64,000 bases of DNA. Source: Nesterenkonia muleiensis (GTDB taxonomy: Bacteria > Actinomycetota > Actinomycetes > Actinomycetales > Micrococcaceae). Below are positions 36,920 to 45,581 of this stretch, piece after piece; position 1 is the first letter of the stretch, and each line of letters starts with the position of its first letter. The stretch spans positions 1 through 64,000 of the forward strand of contig NZ_QWLD01000004.1 in assembly GCF_003600155.1 (NCBI RefSeq), in the 5' to 3' direction. The notes under the pieces were generated by a model. That model did not search any database, had not been told where the DNA came from, and worked only from the letters and a program-made list of their open reading frames with translations. The translations under genes and the position numbers were made by a program.

Positions 36920-38347
36920 ATGCCTGACCTGATCATCACCAACGGCACGGTCATCAACGCCACCGGGACCGTCGAAGCCGATGTGGTCGTCGAGGGCGAG
37001 AAGATCGTCGGCCTGCTCAGCCCCGGCACCGCCGAGACCGCCGAGCTGCAGCCGAAGAAGATCATCGACGCCGCCGGCAAATACCTCATTCCCGGCGGCA
37101 TCGACGCCCACACCCATATGCAGATGCCCTTCGGCGGCACCAACGCCTCGGACACCTTCGAGACCGGCACCCGGGCGGCAGCGTGGGGTGGAACCACCAC
37201 CATCGTGGATTTCGCCATCCAGAAGCACGGCGAACGGGTCCAGGACGGTCTGGAGACCTGGCACGGGCTGGCCGCCGGCAACTGTGCCATCGACTACAGC
37301 TTCCACCAGATCATCGGCGAGGTGAACAACGACTCCCTCAAGGCCATGGAGTCCCTAGCCGATGAGGGCGTGACCAGCTACAAGATGTTCATGGCCTACC
37401 CAGGGGTCTTCTACGCAGACGACGCACAGATCCTCCGCGCCATGCAGAAGGCCCGCGACCTGGGGCTGATGACCATGATGCACGCGGAGAACGGCCCCGC
37501 CATCGACGTACTGGCCGAACAGCTGGCAGCCCAGGGCAAGACCGCCCCCTACTACCACGGCATCGCCCGGGCCTGGCAGATGGAGGAGGAGGCCACCCAC
37601 CGGGCCATCATGCTGGCTGACCTCACCGACGCGCCGCTCTACATCGTGCATATGAGCGCCAAGCAGGCCGTCGAGCAGGTGGCCTGGGCCCGCGATAAGG
37701 CCAAGAACGTCTTCGGCGAAACCTGCCCGCAGTACCTCTACCTCTCCCTGGAGAAGCAACTGGGCGCCAGATCTGAGCAGTGGGGTGACTTCGAAGGCGC
37801 CAAGTGGGTCTGCTCCACCCCGCTGCGCAGCGAGGAAGAGGGCCACCTGGAGGCGATGTGGCAGGGGTTGAGGACCAATGACCTGCAGATGGTCTCCACC
37901 GACCACTGCCCGTTCTGCATGAAGGACCAGAAAGAGCTGGGCAAGGACGACTTCCGCGCCATTCCCAACGGCATCGGGTCGGTCGAACACCGGGTCGACC
38001 TGCTCTATCAGGGCGTGGTGGACGGACGGATCAGCCTGCCGCGATGGGTGGAGCTGACATCGACGACGCCGGCGCGGATGTTCGGCATGTACGGCACCAA
38101 AGGCGTCATCCAGCCCGGCGCCGATGCCGACATCGTGGTCTATGACCCCAACGGTCACACCTCCATCGGCGTGGACAAGACCCACCACATGAATATGGAC
38201 TACTCGGCATGGGAGGGCTTCGAGATCGACGGCCATGTCGATGTCACCATCTCCCGGGGCACTGTGCTGGTCGACAACGGTGAATATCTCGGCACCAAGG
38301 GCCACGGCCGGTTCGTCAAGCGCGGCCTCTCGCAGTACCTCGTCTGA
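36920..38347 (+). CDS. hydA: dihydropyrimidinase
   Basis: Dihydropyrimidinase opens the ring of 5,6-dihydrouracil or dihydrothymine. The 475-residue amidohydrolase has the metal-binding GGIDAHTHMQMPFGG near residues 58-72, the carboxylated Lys in SYKMFMAYPG near residue 155, the His in MMHAENG, and the Asp in MVSTDHCPF near residue 320. AGGAGG precedes the ATG. Neighbours on both sides (ureidopropionase and an LLM oxidoreductase) make a pyrimidine role more likely than a general hydantoinase one. Confidence 0.95.
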   Translation: MPDLIITNGTVINATGTVEADVVVEGEKIVGLLSPGTAETAELQPKKIIDAAGKYLIPGGIDAHTHMQMPFGGTNASDTFETGTRAAAWGGTTTIVDFAIQKHGERVQDGLETWHGLAAGNCAIDYSFHQIIGEVNNDSLKAMESLADEGVTSYKMFMAYPGVFYADDAQILRAMQKARDLGLMTMMHAENGPAIDVLAEQLAAQGKTAPYYHGIARAWQMEEEATHRAIMLADLTDAPLYIVHMSAKQAVEQVAWARDKAKNVFGETCPQYLYLSLEKQLGARSEQWGDFEGAKWVCSTPLRSEEEGHLEAMWQGLRTNDLQMVSTDHCPFCMKDQKELGKDDFRAIPNGIGSVEHRVDLLYQGVVDGRISLPRWVELTSTTPARMFGMYGTKGVIQPGADADIVVYDPNGHTSIGVDKTHHMNMDYSAWEGFEIDGHVDVTISRGTVLVDNGEYLGTKGHGRFVKRGLSQYLV

Positions 38348-38393
38348 TATGCCGACCCGCACTGCACCGGGTCCCGATGAAAGGAAACCACCG

Positions 38394-39422
38394 ATGGAAT
38401 TCGGCGTCGTCGCCCAGACCAACCCTCCAGCCGCCCGAACGATCGCCCTGGCGCGCCGGGCGGAGGAGCTCTCGTTCGACAATTTCTGGACTTTTGACTC
38501 ACATATCCTGTGGCAGGAGCCCTATGTCATCTACTCCCAGATCCTCTCGCAGACCACCACGCTCACCGTAGGGCCGATGGTCACCAACCCGGCCACTCGG
38601 GACTGGACGGTGACCGCTTCGGTCTACGCGACTCTTAACGCCCACTTCGGCAATCGCACCGTGTGCGGCATCGGCCGAGGGGACTCCGCGGTGCGCGTCA
38701 AGGGTGATAAGCCGGTGAAGCTGCGGGAGTTCAAAGAATCCATCCAGGTGATCAAGGAGCTGGCCAACTCGCGTCCGGCGCAGATCAACGAGGCCAGTAT
38801 CCAGTTCCCCTGGAGCCGCGGCTCACAGCTGGAGATGTGGGTGGCGGCCTACGGGCCCAAAGCACTGCAGATCGCCGGAGAGGTCGGCGACGGTTTCATC
38901 CTGCAGTGCGGAGATGTGGACATCGCCGAGTGGATGATCGCCAGCGTGCGCACAGCGGCTGAGGAGGCCGGGCGCGACCCTGAGGCGATCAAGTTCTGTG
39001 TGGCTGCACCCTTCTACGTCACCGACGGAACTCAGGAGGACTACCATCACGCCATCGAGCAGTGCCGGTGGTTCGGCGGCATGGTGGGCAACCATGTGGC
39101 TGATATCGTCACCCGCTACGGCACTGACTCCGCTGTGCCCAAGGCGCTGACTGACTACATCGCCGGCCGGCAGGACTATGACTACAACCAGCACGGGCGC
39201 TCCGGCAACGATCATGTGGACTTCGTCCCCGACGAGATCGTCGACCGGTTCTGCATGATCGGTACGGCCGAGGAGCACATCGCCAAGCTGGAGCGGCTCA
39301 AGGCTCTGGGTATGACCCAGTTCGCAGGCTACCTCGGCCATGACAAGGAGGATGCGACGATGGCCAGCTACGGCCAGCAGATCATCCCCGCTCTGCAGGA
39401 CGAGATCCTGGCCCGGTCATGA
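38394..39422 (+). CDS. LLM-class F420-type oxidoreductase (TIGR03842-like)
   Basis: A 342-residue TIM-barrel protein of the luciferase-like monooxygenase superfamily, in the group named F420-dependent and related to methylene-tetrahydromethanopterin reductase (Mer). The start EFGVVAQTNPPAART and the segments NFWTFDSHILWQEPYV and GIGRGDSAVRVKG are characteristic. It lies between dihydropyrimidinase and an ABC importer in one operon, next to F420 biosynthesis genes. No PreT/PreA-type dehydrogenase is present, so it may reduce uracil or thymine with F420H2; this is inference. Homologues are recalled in bacteria without F420, so a flavin cofactor remains possible. Confidence 0.85.
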   Translation: MEFGVVAQTNPPAARTIALARRAEELSFDNFWTFDSHILWQEPYVIYSQILSQTTTLTVGPMVTNPATRDWTVTASVYATLNAHFGNRTVCGIGRGDSAVRVKGDKPVKLREFKESIQVIKELANSRPAQINEASIQFPWSRGSQLEMWVAAYGPKALQIAGEVGDGFILQCGDVDIAEWMIASVRTAAEEAGRDPEAIKFCVAAPFYVTDGTQEDYHHAIEQCRWFGGMVGNHVADIVTRYGTDSAVPKALTDYIAGRQDYDYNQHGRSGNDHVDFVPDEIVDRFCMIGTAEEHIAKLERLKALGMTQFAGYLGHDKEDATMASYGQQIIPALQDEILARS

Positions 39423-39432
39423 AAGCAGCCCT

Positions 39433-40350
39433 ATGACAGCAGCCCCGACCACCGTCAAGCTCAAGGACCGTTCCGGCAGAGCCGGCGCGCTGCGCGTCTG
39501 GGTCTGGGGAGCGGCGGGAATACTCGCCCTGATGGTGCTCTGGGAGGTCTACAAATTCCTGGGCCCGGCCGATGGTGTGGTCGTCTTCGGCACCCGCGTG
39601 CTGCCGCGCACCTCTGACCTGGCCATGCCGCATCTGTGGGAGATGTTCGCCCGGCTGGCCGAGGCAGAGACCGGAGCGCCCACTGCCGATCCGCTCTGGT
39701 ACGCGGTGGGTGCGGCCGCACTGTTCAGCCTGGGCATAGCGGCCGCAGGCTGGGTGGTGGGCGTGGTGGTCGGCGTCGCCTTGGCCCTGGTGATGCTGCG
39801 CTGGAAGTGGGCCGAATGGGGTCTGCTGCCCTGGATCGTGCTGTCCCAGACGGTGCCGATCATCGCCTTCGCCCCGGTGGTGCGCAACTGGGGCATCCAG
39901 CTGGACCCGCCCTTCTTCGCTTGGCAGGACTGGATGTCGGTGGCGCTGATCGCCTCCTGGCTGGCGTTCTTCCCGGTTGCGGTGGGCGTGCTCAAAGGCC
40001 TGCAGTCCCCGGAGACTATGCACACCGAACTGATGCGCAGCTATGCGGTGGGCTGGTGGACCACTCTGCTGCGTCTGCGCACCCCCGCCGCGGTACCGTT
40101 CATGCTGGCGGCGATGCGGCTTGCGGCGGCCAATGCGGTGATCGGTGCGGTCGTCGCCGAAGTCTCCACCGGGCTTCGCGGCGGGATCGGCCGGATCCTC
40201 ATCCAGTGGGCCGGCCAGGCCTCCAACGACCCCGCCAAGGCCTGGGGTCCAGTCTTCGGGGCAGTGGCCCTGGGGCTGGTCGCAGCCGGCTCCGTGGCCC
40301 TGCTGGGCATGACACTGCGGAAATACCGACGACAGGAGGAGGGCTCATGA
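39433..40350 (+). CDS. ABC transporter permease, NMT1/SsuC type
   Basis: A 305-residue permease with about six to seven membrane segments and the BPD inner-membrane domain (residues 110-290, with AVGWWTTLLRLRTPAAVPFMLAAMR as the EAA-like coupling loop). It starts 10 bases after the LLM gene and overlaps the ATPase gene by four bases. With a second permease, an ATPase and an NMT1-type binding protein it forms an importer. Context suggests pyrimidines or their breakdown products as cargo. Confidence 0.88.
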   Translation: MTAAPTTVKLKDRSGRAGALRVWVWGAAGILALMVLWEVYKFLGPADGVVVFGTRVLPRTSDLAMPHLWEMFARLAEAETGAPTADPLWYAVGAAALFSLGIAAAGWVVGVVVGVALALVMLRWKWAEWGLLPWIVLSQTVPIIAFAPVVRNWGIQLDPPFFAWQDWMSVALIASWLAFFPVAVGVLKGLQSPETMHTELMRSYAVGWWTTLLRLRTPAAVPFMLAAMRLAAANAVIGAVVAEVSTGLRGGIGRILIQWAGQASNDPAKAWGPVFGAVALGLVAAGSVALLGMTLRKYRRQEEGS

Positions 40351-41246
40351 CTGACCCAACACCGAACGGTGAATCTTCTGCTTCAGGTGCGAAGGCCGCG
40401 GAAACGCGGCCGAGAGCCGAGCGGGGTTCCCCCGCCGGCGGGACCAACACTGCCGCGGTGGATGCCGCACACGTGGACAAGGTCTTCGCCACCTCATCAG
40501 GGGAGGTCCACGCTCTCTCCGATGTAAGCCTGACGGTTGCCCCCGGGGAATTCGTCTCCCTGATCGGGCCCTCCGGCTGCGGCAAATCCACGCTGATGCG
40601 GCTGATCGCTGACTTGGACTCTCCGAGCACCGGTGAGCTCAGCGTCTTCGGCAAGACCCCGGACCGGGCCCGCCGTGACCAGGACTACGGCATCGCCTTC
40701 CAGAAGGCTGGGCTGCTGCCATGGCGCACGGTGGCTGACAACGTGGGTCTTCCGCTGCAGCTGCACAAGGCCCCGGCCTCCCAGCGCAAGGCCAGAGTCG
40801 CCGAGCTGCTGGAGATGGTGGGCCTCTCCGACTTCTCCGGCCACTACCCTGATCAGCTCTCCGGGGGTATGCAGCAACGAGTGGCCATCGCCCGCGCACT
40901 GGCGGAGAAGCCCCGTATGCTCCTGATGGATGAGCCGTTCGGAGCTCTGGACGAGATGACCCGCGAACGCATGCAGACCGAACTGCTGCGCATCTGTGCC
41001 GAGACCGGGGCCGCGGTGGTCTTCGTGACCCATTCGATCCCGGAGGCGGTCTACCTCTCCGACCGGGTGGTGGTGATGTCCCCCAGGCCGGGCCGGATCG
41101 CCGAGGTCATCGATATGGAGCTCGCCGACTCCTCCCAGCGCAGCGACGCGCTGCGTGAGGACAGCAGCTACTTCGACATGATCACTGCCGTGCGCGAATC
41201 TCTGCACGGCGGCAGCTCCGCCTCTCGGGGAGTGGAGACCCGCTGA
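40347..41246 (+). CDS. ABC transporter ATP-binding protein (SsuB/ThiZ type)
   Basis: A 299-residue ATPase. Walker A is GPSGCGKST near residue 75, the signature is LSGGMQQRVAIARAL, and Walker B is MLLMDEPFGALDE. The first 37 residues are atypical: they are encoded largely by a 69-bp repeat (40382-40450) inserted in frame, giving an Ala/Arg/Gly-rich stretch (SGAKAAETRPRAERGSPAGG) before the normal start of the domain near HVDKVF. It overlaps both permease genes. It powers the importer of this cluster. Confidence 0.9.
   Translation: MTDPTPNGESSASGAKAAETRPRAERGSPAGGTNTAAVDAAHVDKVFATSSGEVHALSDVSLTVAPGEFVSLIGPSGCGKSTLMRLIADLDSPSTGELSVFGKTPDRARRDQDYGIAFQKAGLLPWRTVADNVGLPLQLHKAPASQRKARVAELLEMVGLSDFSGHYPDQLSGGMQQRVAIARALAEKPRMLLMDEPFGALDEMTRERMQTELLRICAETGAAVVFVTHSIPEAVYLSDRVVVMSPRPGRIAEVIDMELADSSQRSDALREDSSYFDMITAVRESLHGGSSASRGVETR
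40382..40450. repeat. two-hairpin 69-bp repeat inside the ABC ATPase gene
   Basis: This copy matches 21416-21484 base for base in length and layout: hairpin 1 (GGCCGCG, loop GAAA, CGCGGCC; 40394-40411), the identical spacer GAGAGCCGA, and hairpin 2 (GCGGGG, TTC, CCCCGC; 40421-40435). Four of seven pairs in hairpin 1 and one of six in hairpin 2 are changed on both sides. Its length is a multiple of three and keeps the ATPase frame open. Confidence 0.75.
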
Positions 41247-42034
41247 TGAGCGCAGAAACGCTGAGCCCCCGGCAGAGGACCATTGGGCGGGTGGGCGCGC
41301 CGGTCCTGGTCGGTGTGCTCGGGCTGCTGCTGTGGCAGCTGATGGTCGGCGTCTTCGGTGTCTCCAGCTATCTGCTGCCGGCGCCCACGGCCATCTTCGC
41401 TGAGGCGAACCGGGCCTCAGCACATATCTGGAACGGTGCGCTGATCACCGGCTGGAACGCTCTTGCGGGCCTGATCGTGGGCACTCTCCTGGGTGTGGTC
41501 TTCGCCGCCTGCGCGGCAGCGTCGAAATCGGTCAATGCGATGGTCAACCCCCTGGTCGCCGCGCTGGCGGTGATCCCCATCGTGGCGCTGGCCCCGATCC
41601 TGAACACCATGTTCGGCTCCACCCAGTTCCCCCGGCAGGCCATCGCCGGCCTGGCCAGCTTCGTTCCGGTCTTCGTCTCCACGCTGCGCGGGCTGCGGCA
41701 GGTCGACCCGGAGCTGCGCGACCTCATGCACACCTACGCGGTGTCCCCGGTGCAGACCTTCTTCACTGTGACCCTGCCCACCGCGGTGCCCTACGTCTTC
41801 ACCGGCGTCAGGCTGGCCTCCTCGCTGGCGGTGATCTCTGCGCTGGTGGCCGAGTACTTCGGCGGGCCTCGCGGCGGACTGGGCGGCATTATCTCCACCG
41901 CCGCGGCGTCGAGCCAGTACCCGCGCGCCTGGGCCTATGTGCTGGCCTCCATCGCCGTGGGCCTGGTGTTCTATCTGACCACCATGCTGCTGGAATGGCT
42001 GGCCAACCGCTCCCGCTCAACGGCCTCCGGCTGA
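41246..42034 (+). CDS. ABC transporter permease, second subunit
   Basis: A 262-residue BPD-type permease with about six membrane segments and the coupling-loop region YAVSPVQTFFTVTLPTAVPYVFTGVRLA. It begins on the last base of the ATPase gene. Two different permeases with one ATPase imply a heterodimeric channel. Confidence 0.88.
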   Translation: MSAETLSPRQRTIGRVGAPVLVGVLGLLLWQLMVGVFGVSSYLLPAPTAIFAEANRASAHIWNGALITGWNALAGLIVGTLLGVVFAACAAASKSVNAMVNPLVAALAVIPIVALAPILNTMFGSTQFPRQAIAGLASFVPVFVSTLRGLRQVDPELRDLMHTYAVSPVQTFFTVTLPTAVPYVFTGVRLASSLAVISALVAEYFGGPRGGLGGIISTAAASSQYPRAWAYVLASIAVGLVFYLTTMLLEWLANRSRSTASG

Positions 42035-42082
42035 GAGACCATACAACCCAACCGCAGCACCGATGAGAAAGAAGGAAGAATC

Positions 42083-43246
42083 ATGAAGCACTCGACAAAG
42101 CGGCATCCCACCCGCAGCGTGGCCCTGAGCACCCTTGCCGCAGGTGCGCTTGCGCTGACAGCGTGCGGAGGCGACAACGGAGATGATGGGGCCGGAGGTG
42201 ACGACGGCGAGCTGCAGCAGATCAGCCTGCAGCTGCAGTGGCTGCCCCAGGGACAGTTCGCCGGCTACTTCGCCGCCGCCGAGCAGGGCTTCTTCGAGGA
42301 GGAGGGCCTGGAGGTGGAGATCATCGAATCCGGCGGTGACATCGTCCCCCAGGACGCGCTGGCCAACGGTGAGGTGGACTACGCCATCGCCTGGGTTCCC
42401 AAAGTCCTGGAGACCATGGAGGCCACCGGCGCTGAACTGGTGAACATCGCCCAGGTCTTCCAGCGCTCGGGAACCCTGCAGGTGGCCTGGGCAGACGATG
42501 ACATCGAAGGTGTCGATGACTTCGAGGGTCAGCGGATCGGATCCTGGGGCTTCGGGAATGAGTGGGAGATCTTCGCCGCCATGGCCGAGTACGGCCTGGA
42601 CTCCTCGACGGTGGACATCATCACCCAGGACTTCAACATGAACGCCTTCCTGGAAGGCGATATTGACGCCGCCCAGGCTATGACCTACAACGAGTACGCC
42701 CAGCTGCTGCAGGCGGAGAACCCGGACACCGGTGAGCTCTACACCGAAGATGACTTCACCGTCATCGAATACGAGGAGACCGGCGGTGCCATGCTGCAGG
42801 ATGCCATCTGGGCAGACGGTGAGCGGCTGGCCGAGGATGCTGACTACGAGGAGACCACCGTGGCCTTCCTGCGTGCGGTGGCCCGCGGCTGGGCCTGGGC
42901 CGCTGAGAACCCCGAGGAGGCGGCAGAGACCGTCCTCGACGCCGGCTCCGGCTGGGACTTCGACCATGAGCTGTGGATGGTCAACGAGACCAACCGGCTC
43001 ATCTGGCCCGCCCCGGACGGTTTCGCAATGATCGATGAAGCAGCATGGGGAGACACGGTGGCTGCCGCGCTGGAGGCGGTCAACGAGCAGGGCGATTCAC
43101 CGATTACCGAGGAACCCAGCGATGAGGCCTGGTCCAATGAGTACATTGAAGCCGCGCTCGCCGACTTGGAGGATGAGGACCTGGATCTGACCGGCGAGAG
43201 CTGGGCGCCGATCGAGGTTTCCTTCGAGAGCGACGGCGGCTCCTAG
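42083..43246 (+). CDS. ABC transporter substrate-binding lipoprotein, NMT1/THI5-like
   Basis: A 387-residue lipoprotein with signal peptide and lipobox LTACGG near residue 30. The mature part opens ISLQLQWLPQGQFAGYFAAAEQGFFEEEGLEVE, the NMT1/THI5-like start found in ThiY and RibY, which bind pyrimidine or flavin-like ligands. The protein is strongly acidic, perhaps an adaptation to salt. It is the last gene of the operon starting at 36027. A pyrimidine-type cargo fits both the family and the operon, but is not proven. Confidence 0.88.
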   Translation: MKHSTKRHPTRSVALSTLAAGALALTACGGDNGDDGAGGDDGELQQISLQLQWLPQGQFAGYFAAAEQGFFEEEGLEVEIIESGGDIVPQDALANGEVDYAIAWVPKVLETMEATGAELVNIAQVFQRSGTLQVAWADDDIEGVDDFEGQRIGSWGFGNEWEIFAAMAEYGLDSSTVDIITQDFNMNAFLEGDIDAAQAMTYNEYAQLLQAENPDTGELYTEDDFTVIEYEETGGAMLQDAIWADGERLAEDADYEETTVAFLRAVARGWAWAAENPEEAAETVLDAGSGWDFDHELWMVNETNRLIWPAPDGFAMIDEAAWGDTVAAALEAVNEQGDSPITEEPSDEAWSNEYIEAALADLEDEDLDLTGESWAPIEVSFESDGGS

Positions 43247-43459
43247 CGATGGCGGGTGCCGGGATCGGTGGCCGGGGCCGGGTTCGCTTGATGGCCCGGT
43301 GCTAGTCACCTCCCCCGCCACCACTTCTGCCTGCCGCATCCGACGCCTGTTGTCCTATCACACGACTATGAGTGTATGAAGGCGCAACAGCTGTATGACG
43401 GTGCGGAACAGAAGGAGGCAGAGCTCATTCGCCTACGCCCATGATCAGTATTGGAGGAT

Positions 43460-45502
43460 ATGAAGCACTACGACGTCGTCGAGATGAGCATCGCCGAGAT
43501 GCTCGCCGCGCTGGACTCCGGGGAGGTGACCAGCACGGATCTGGTCTGTGCCTACCTGAACCGGATCGGCTACTACGACCGCACCGGATGGTGTCTGAAC
43601 GCGGTGCCGATCATCAACCCTGGTTGTCTGGCTGAGGCCGAGGAGTCGGATGCGCGACGCCGCCGGGGTGAGCCGGTGCGCCCGCTGGAGGGTGTTCCGT
43701 TCACGGTTAAAGACAGCTACATGGTCGAGGGTCTGACCGTGGCGTCGGGATCGGTGGCGCTGAAAGATCTGATAGCCGGTCACGACGCCGCCACGGTCCA
43801 GCTGCTGCGCAATGCCGGTGCGGTGCTCATCGGCAAGACCAACATGCCGCCGATGGCTGCCGGCGGCATCCAGCCCGGTGTGTACGACTACGCCCGCAGC
43901 CCCTATCGCCCGGACTACCTCACCGCAGCCTACGGCTCCGGGTCCTCGAGCGGGTCAGGCACCGGCACCACCGCCAGCTTCAGCGCCTTCGGGATGGGGG
44001 AGGAGACCGTCTCCTCGGGCCGCTCGCCGGCGTCGAACAACTCACTGGTGGCCTATACGCCCTCCCGCGGACTCATCTCCATCCGGGGAAACTGGCCGCT
44101 GCGGCCCAGCTGCGACGTCGTCGTACCCCACACCCGGACGGTGGAGGACCTGCTGCATCTGCTGGATGTGCTGGTGGTGGAGGATCCGGAGACCGAGGGG
44201 GACTTCTGGCGCCAGCAGAATGCGGTCACGCTGCCGGCTCCAGCCTCGGTGCGGCCGGAGACGTTTCTCAGGGAGCGGCCGCGCCGGCTCGAGGGTGTCC
44301 GCCTGGGGGTGCCGAAGATGTATGTGGGCGAGGATCCGCACGCAGCCGTGCCTCCGGTGTGCCGGGAGACGGTCGCGATGCTGTGGGCCGCCGCCGAACG
44401 TCAGTTCGAAGCACTCGGCGCTGAGATTCTCCACGTGGACTTCCCGGTGGTCTCCCACTATGAGGAGGACCGGCCGGAGGCGGAGTCATTGGTGGAGCGG
44501 GGGATGATGCCCGCCAACTGGCGAACTCTGGAGTCCGGGGCGGTGGCAGCCTTTGTCCTGGATCAGTTCCTGCGGCTCAACGGTGATCCGAACCTCAGCA
44601 GCTGGGCAGACATCGACGGTGATGCGGTCTTCCCCGCCGAGGACGCACCGGTCCATGTATGGGTGGAGCGTGCCCGCGGCGGCTTCGACTGGCAGCGTAT
44701 GGCGGAGTACGTCAAGGTCGGGCTGCCGGAGAGCCTTGACGAGTTCGACGGCCTGGACCGGCTGCTCACCGGATTGGAGGAGGCCCGTACCCGGGACTTC
44801 GAGGACTGGATGGCCGATCAGGGCCTGGACGCAGTGATCTTCCCGGCGGCAGGGGATGTGGGGCGCGATGACCTGTTCAGCCGGCCGGAGTCGATGGCTG
44901 AGGCCACCCGCAACGGTGTGGTCTACTCCAACGGAAACCGGGTGATCCGGCACCTGGGCATCCCCACGGTGACGGTGCCGATGGGCACGATGGCCGACCT
45001 GCAGATGCCGGTGGGGCTGACCATCGCCGGGGCCGCCTATGCTGATGACCGCCTGCTGGACTACGCCTGGGCCTATGAGCAGGCCGCTGCGGCCCGGGTG
45101 GCCCCGTATCTGACGCCCACCCTTCCCAGCAACCGGATTCCGGCTGAGGTCACCGGCCGAGCTGAGGCTGCTGCTGAAAGCAGCGGCTCTGCGGGTTTCA
45201 CGCTGAGCTGCGAAGTGTCCGCGGAGGTCTCCGAGACCCATTGGATCATCACGGCCACCGTTGAGACCTCTGTGGCGGAGGCGGAGGTCCAGGCCTGGGC
45301 AGACGGTCATATCCTGCTGCCGGTCAAGGGCCGGTCCGGGGCCTTCTCCGGGAAAGTCTCCACCTCGCGCAAGCGGCTGGATGACCAGATCATGGTGCTG
45401 GTCAAGGCTGTTGTCGGCGGACGCTCCGCTGCTGTGCTGAGGTTCATCCCCCTGCCGCAGCCGCGGCAGTCCAGGAGCGCACCGTCCCCGAGAGCTGCTT
45501 GA
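43460..45502 (+). CDS. amidase-signature enzyme with C-terminal extension
   Basis: The 680-residue protein has the amidase signature triad: Lys in PFTVKDSYM near residue 90, the first Ser in GSGSSSGSGTG near residue 165, and the nucleophile region GEETVSSGRSPASNN near residue 185. The family's usual length is 450-600 residues; a beta-rich extension of about 90 residues (from SCEVSAEVSETHW) follows residue 580. The start is uncertain: GGAGG is only two bases before ATG 43460; the TTG at 43451 and ATG 43484 are alternatives. It lies between importer and mmsA; substrate unknown, perhaps a ureido or amide intermediate. Confidence 0.8.
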   Translation: MKHYDVVEMSIAEMLAALDSGEVTSTDLVCAYLNRIGYYDRTGWCLNAVPIINPGCLAEAEESDARRRRGEPVRPLEGVPFTVKDSYMVEGLTVASGSVALKDLIAGHDAATVQLLRNAGAVLIGKTNMPPMAAGGIQPGVYDYARSPYRPDYLTAAYGSGSSSGSGTGTTASFSAFGMGEETVSSGRSPASNNSLVAYTPSRGLISIRGNWPLRPSCDVVVPHTRTVEDLLHLLDVLVVEDPETEGDFWRQQNAVTLPAPASVRPETFLRERPRRLEGVRLGVPKMYVGEDPHAAVPPVCRETVAMLWAAAERQFEALGAEILHVDFPVVSHYEEDRPEAESLVERGMMPANWRTLESGAVAAFVLDQFLRLNGDPNLSSWADIDGDAVFPAEDAPVHVWVERARGGFDWQRMAEYVKVGLPESLDEFDGLDRLLTGLEEARTRDFEDWMADQGLDAVIFPAAGDVGRDDLFSRPESMAEATRNGVVYSNGNRVIRHLGIPTVTVPMGTMADLQMPVGLTIAGAAYADDRLLDYAWAYEQAAAARVAPYLTPTLPSNRIPAEVTGRAEAAAESSGSAGFTLSCEVSAEVSETHWIITATVETSVAEAEVQAWADGHILLPVKGRSGAFSGKVSTSRKRLDDQIMVLVKAVVGGRSAAVLRFIPLPQPRQSRSAPSPRAA

Positions 45503-45513
45503 CACTGTGTAAA
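45499..45513. promoter_or_regulatory. shared near-palindrome upstream of mmsA
   Basis: TTGACACTGTGTAAA overlaps the amidase stop codon and lies 69 bases before the mmsA start. It matches TTGACACAGTGTAAG at 35854-35868 in 13 of 15 bases. The arms TTGACAC and GTGTAAA are complementary at six of seven positions, fitting a dimeric regulator. Confidence 0.55.
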
Positions 45514-45581
45514 AAAACTGATCTGGCAAGTCGACACTCTGCTACTGCGCCCACCGGCGTCTCAGAGGTGATCATTGAACT

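Noticed and set aside
43376-43444. A 22-codon frame (MKAQQLYDGAEQK) before the amidase
   Set aside because: No ribosome-binding site or known leader-peptide pattern; too short to support.
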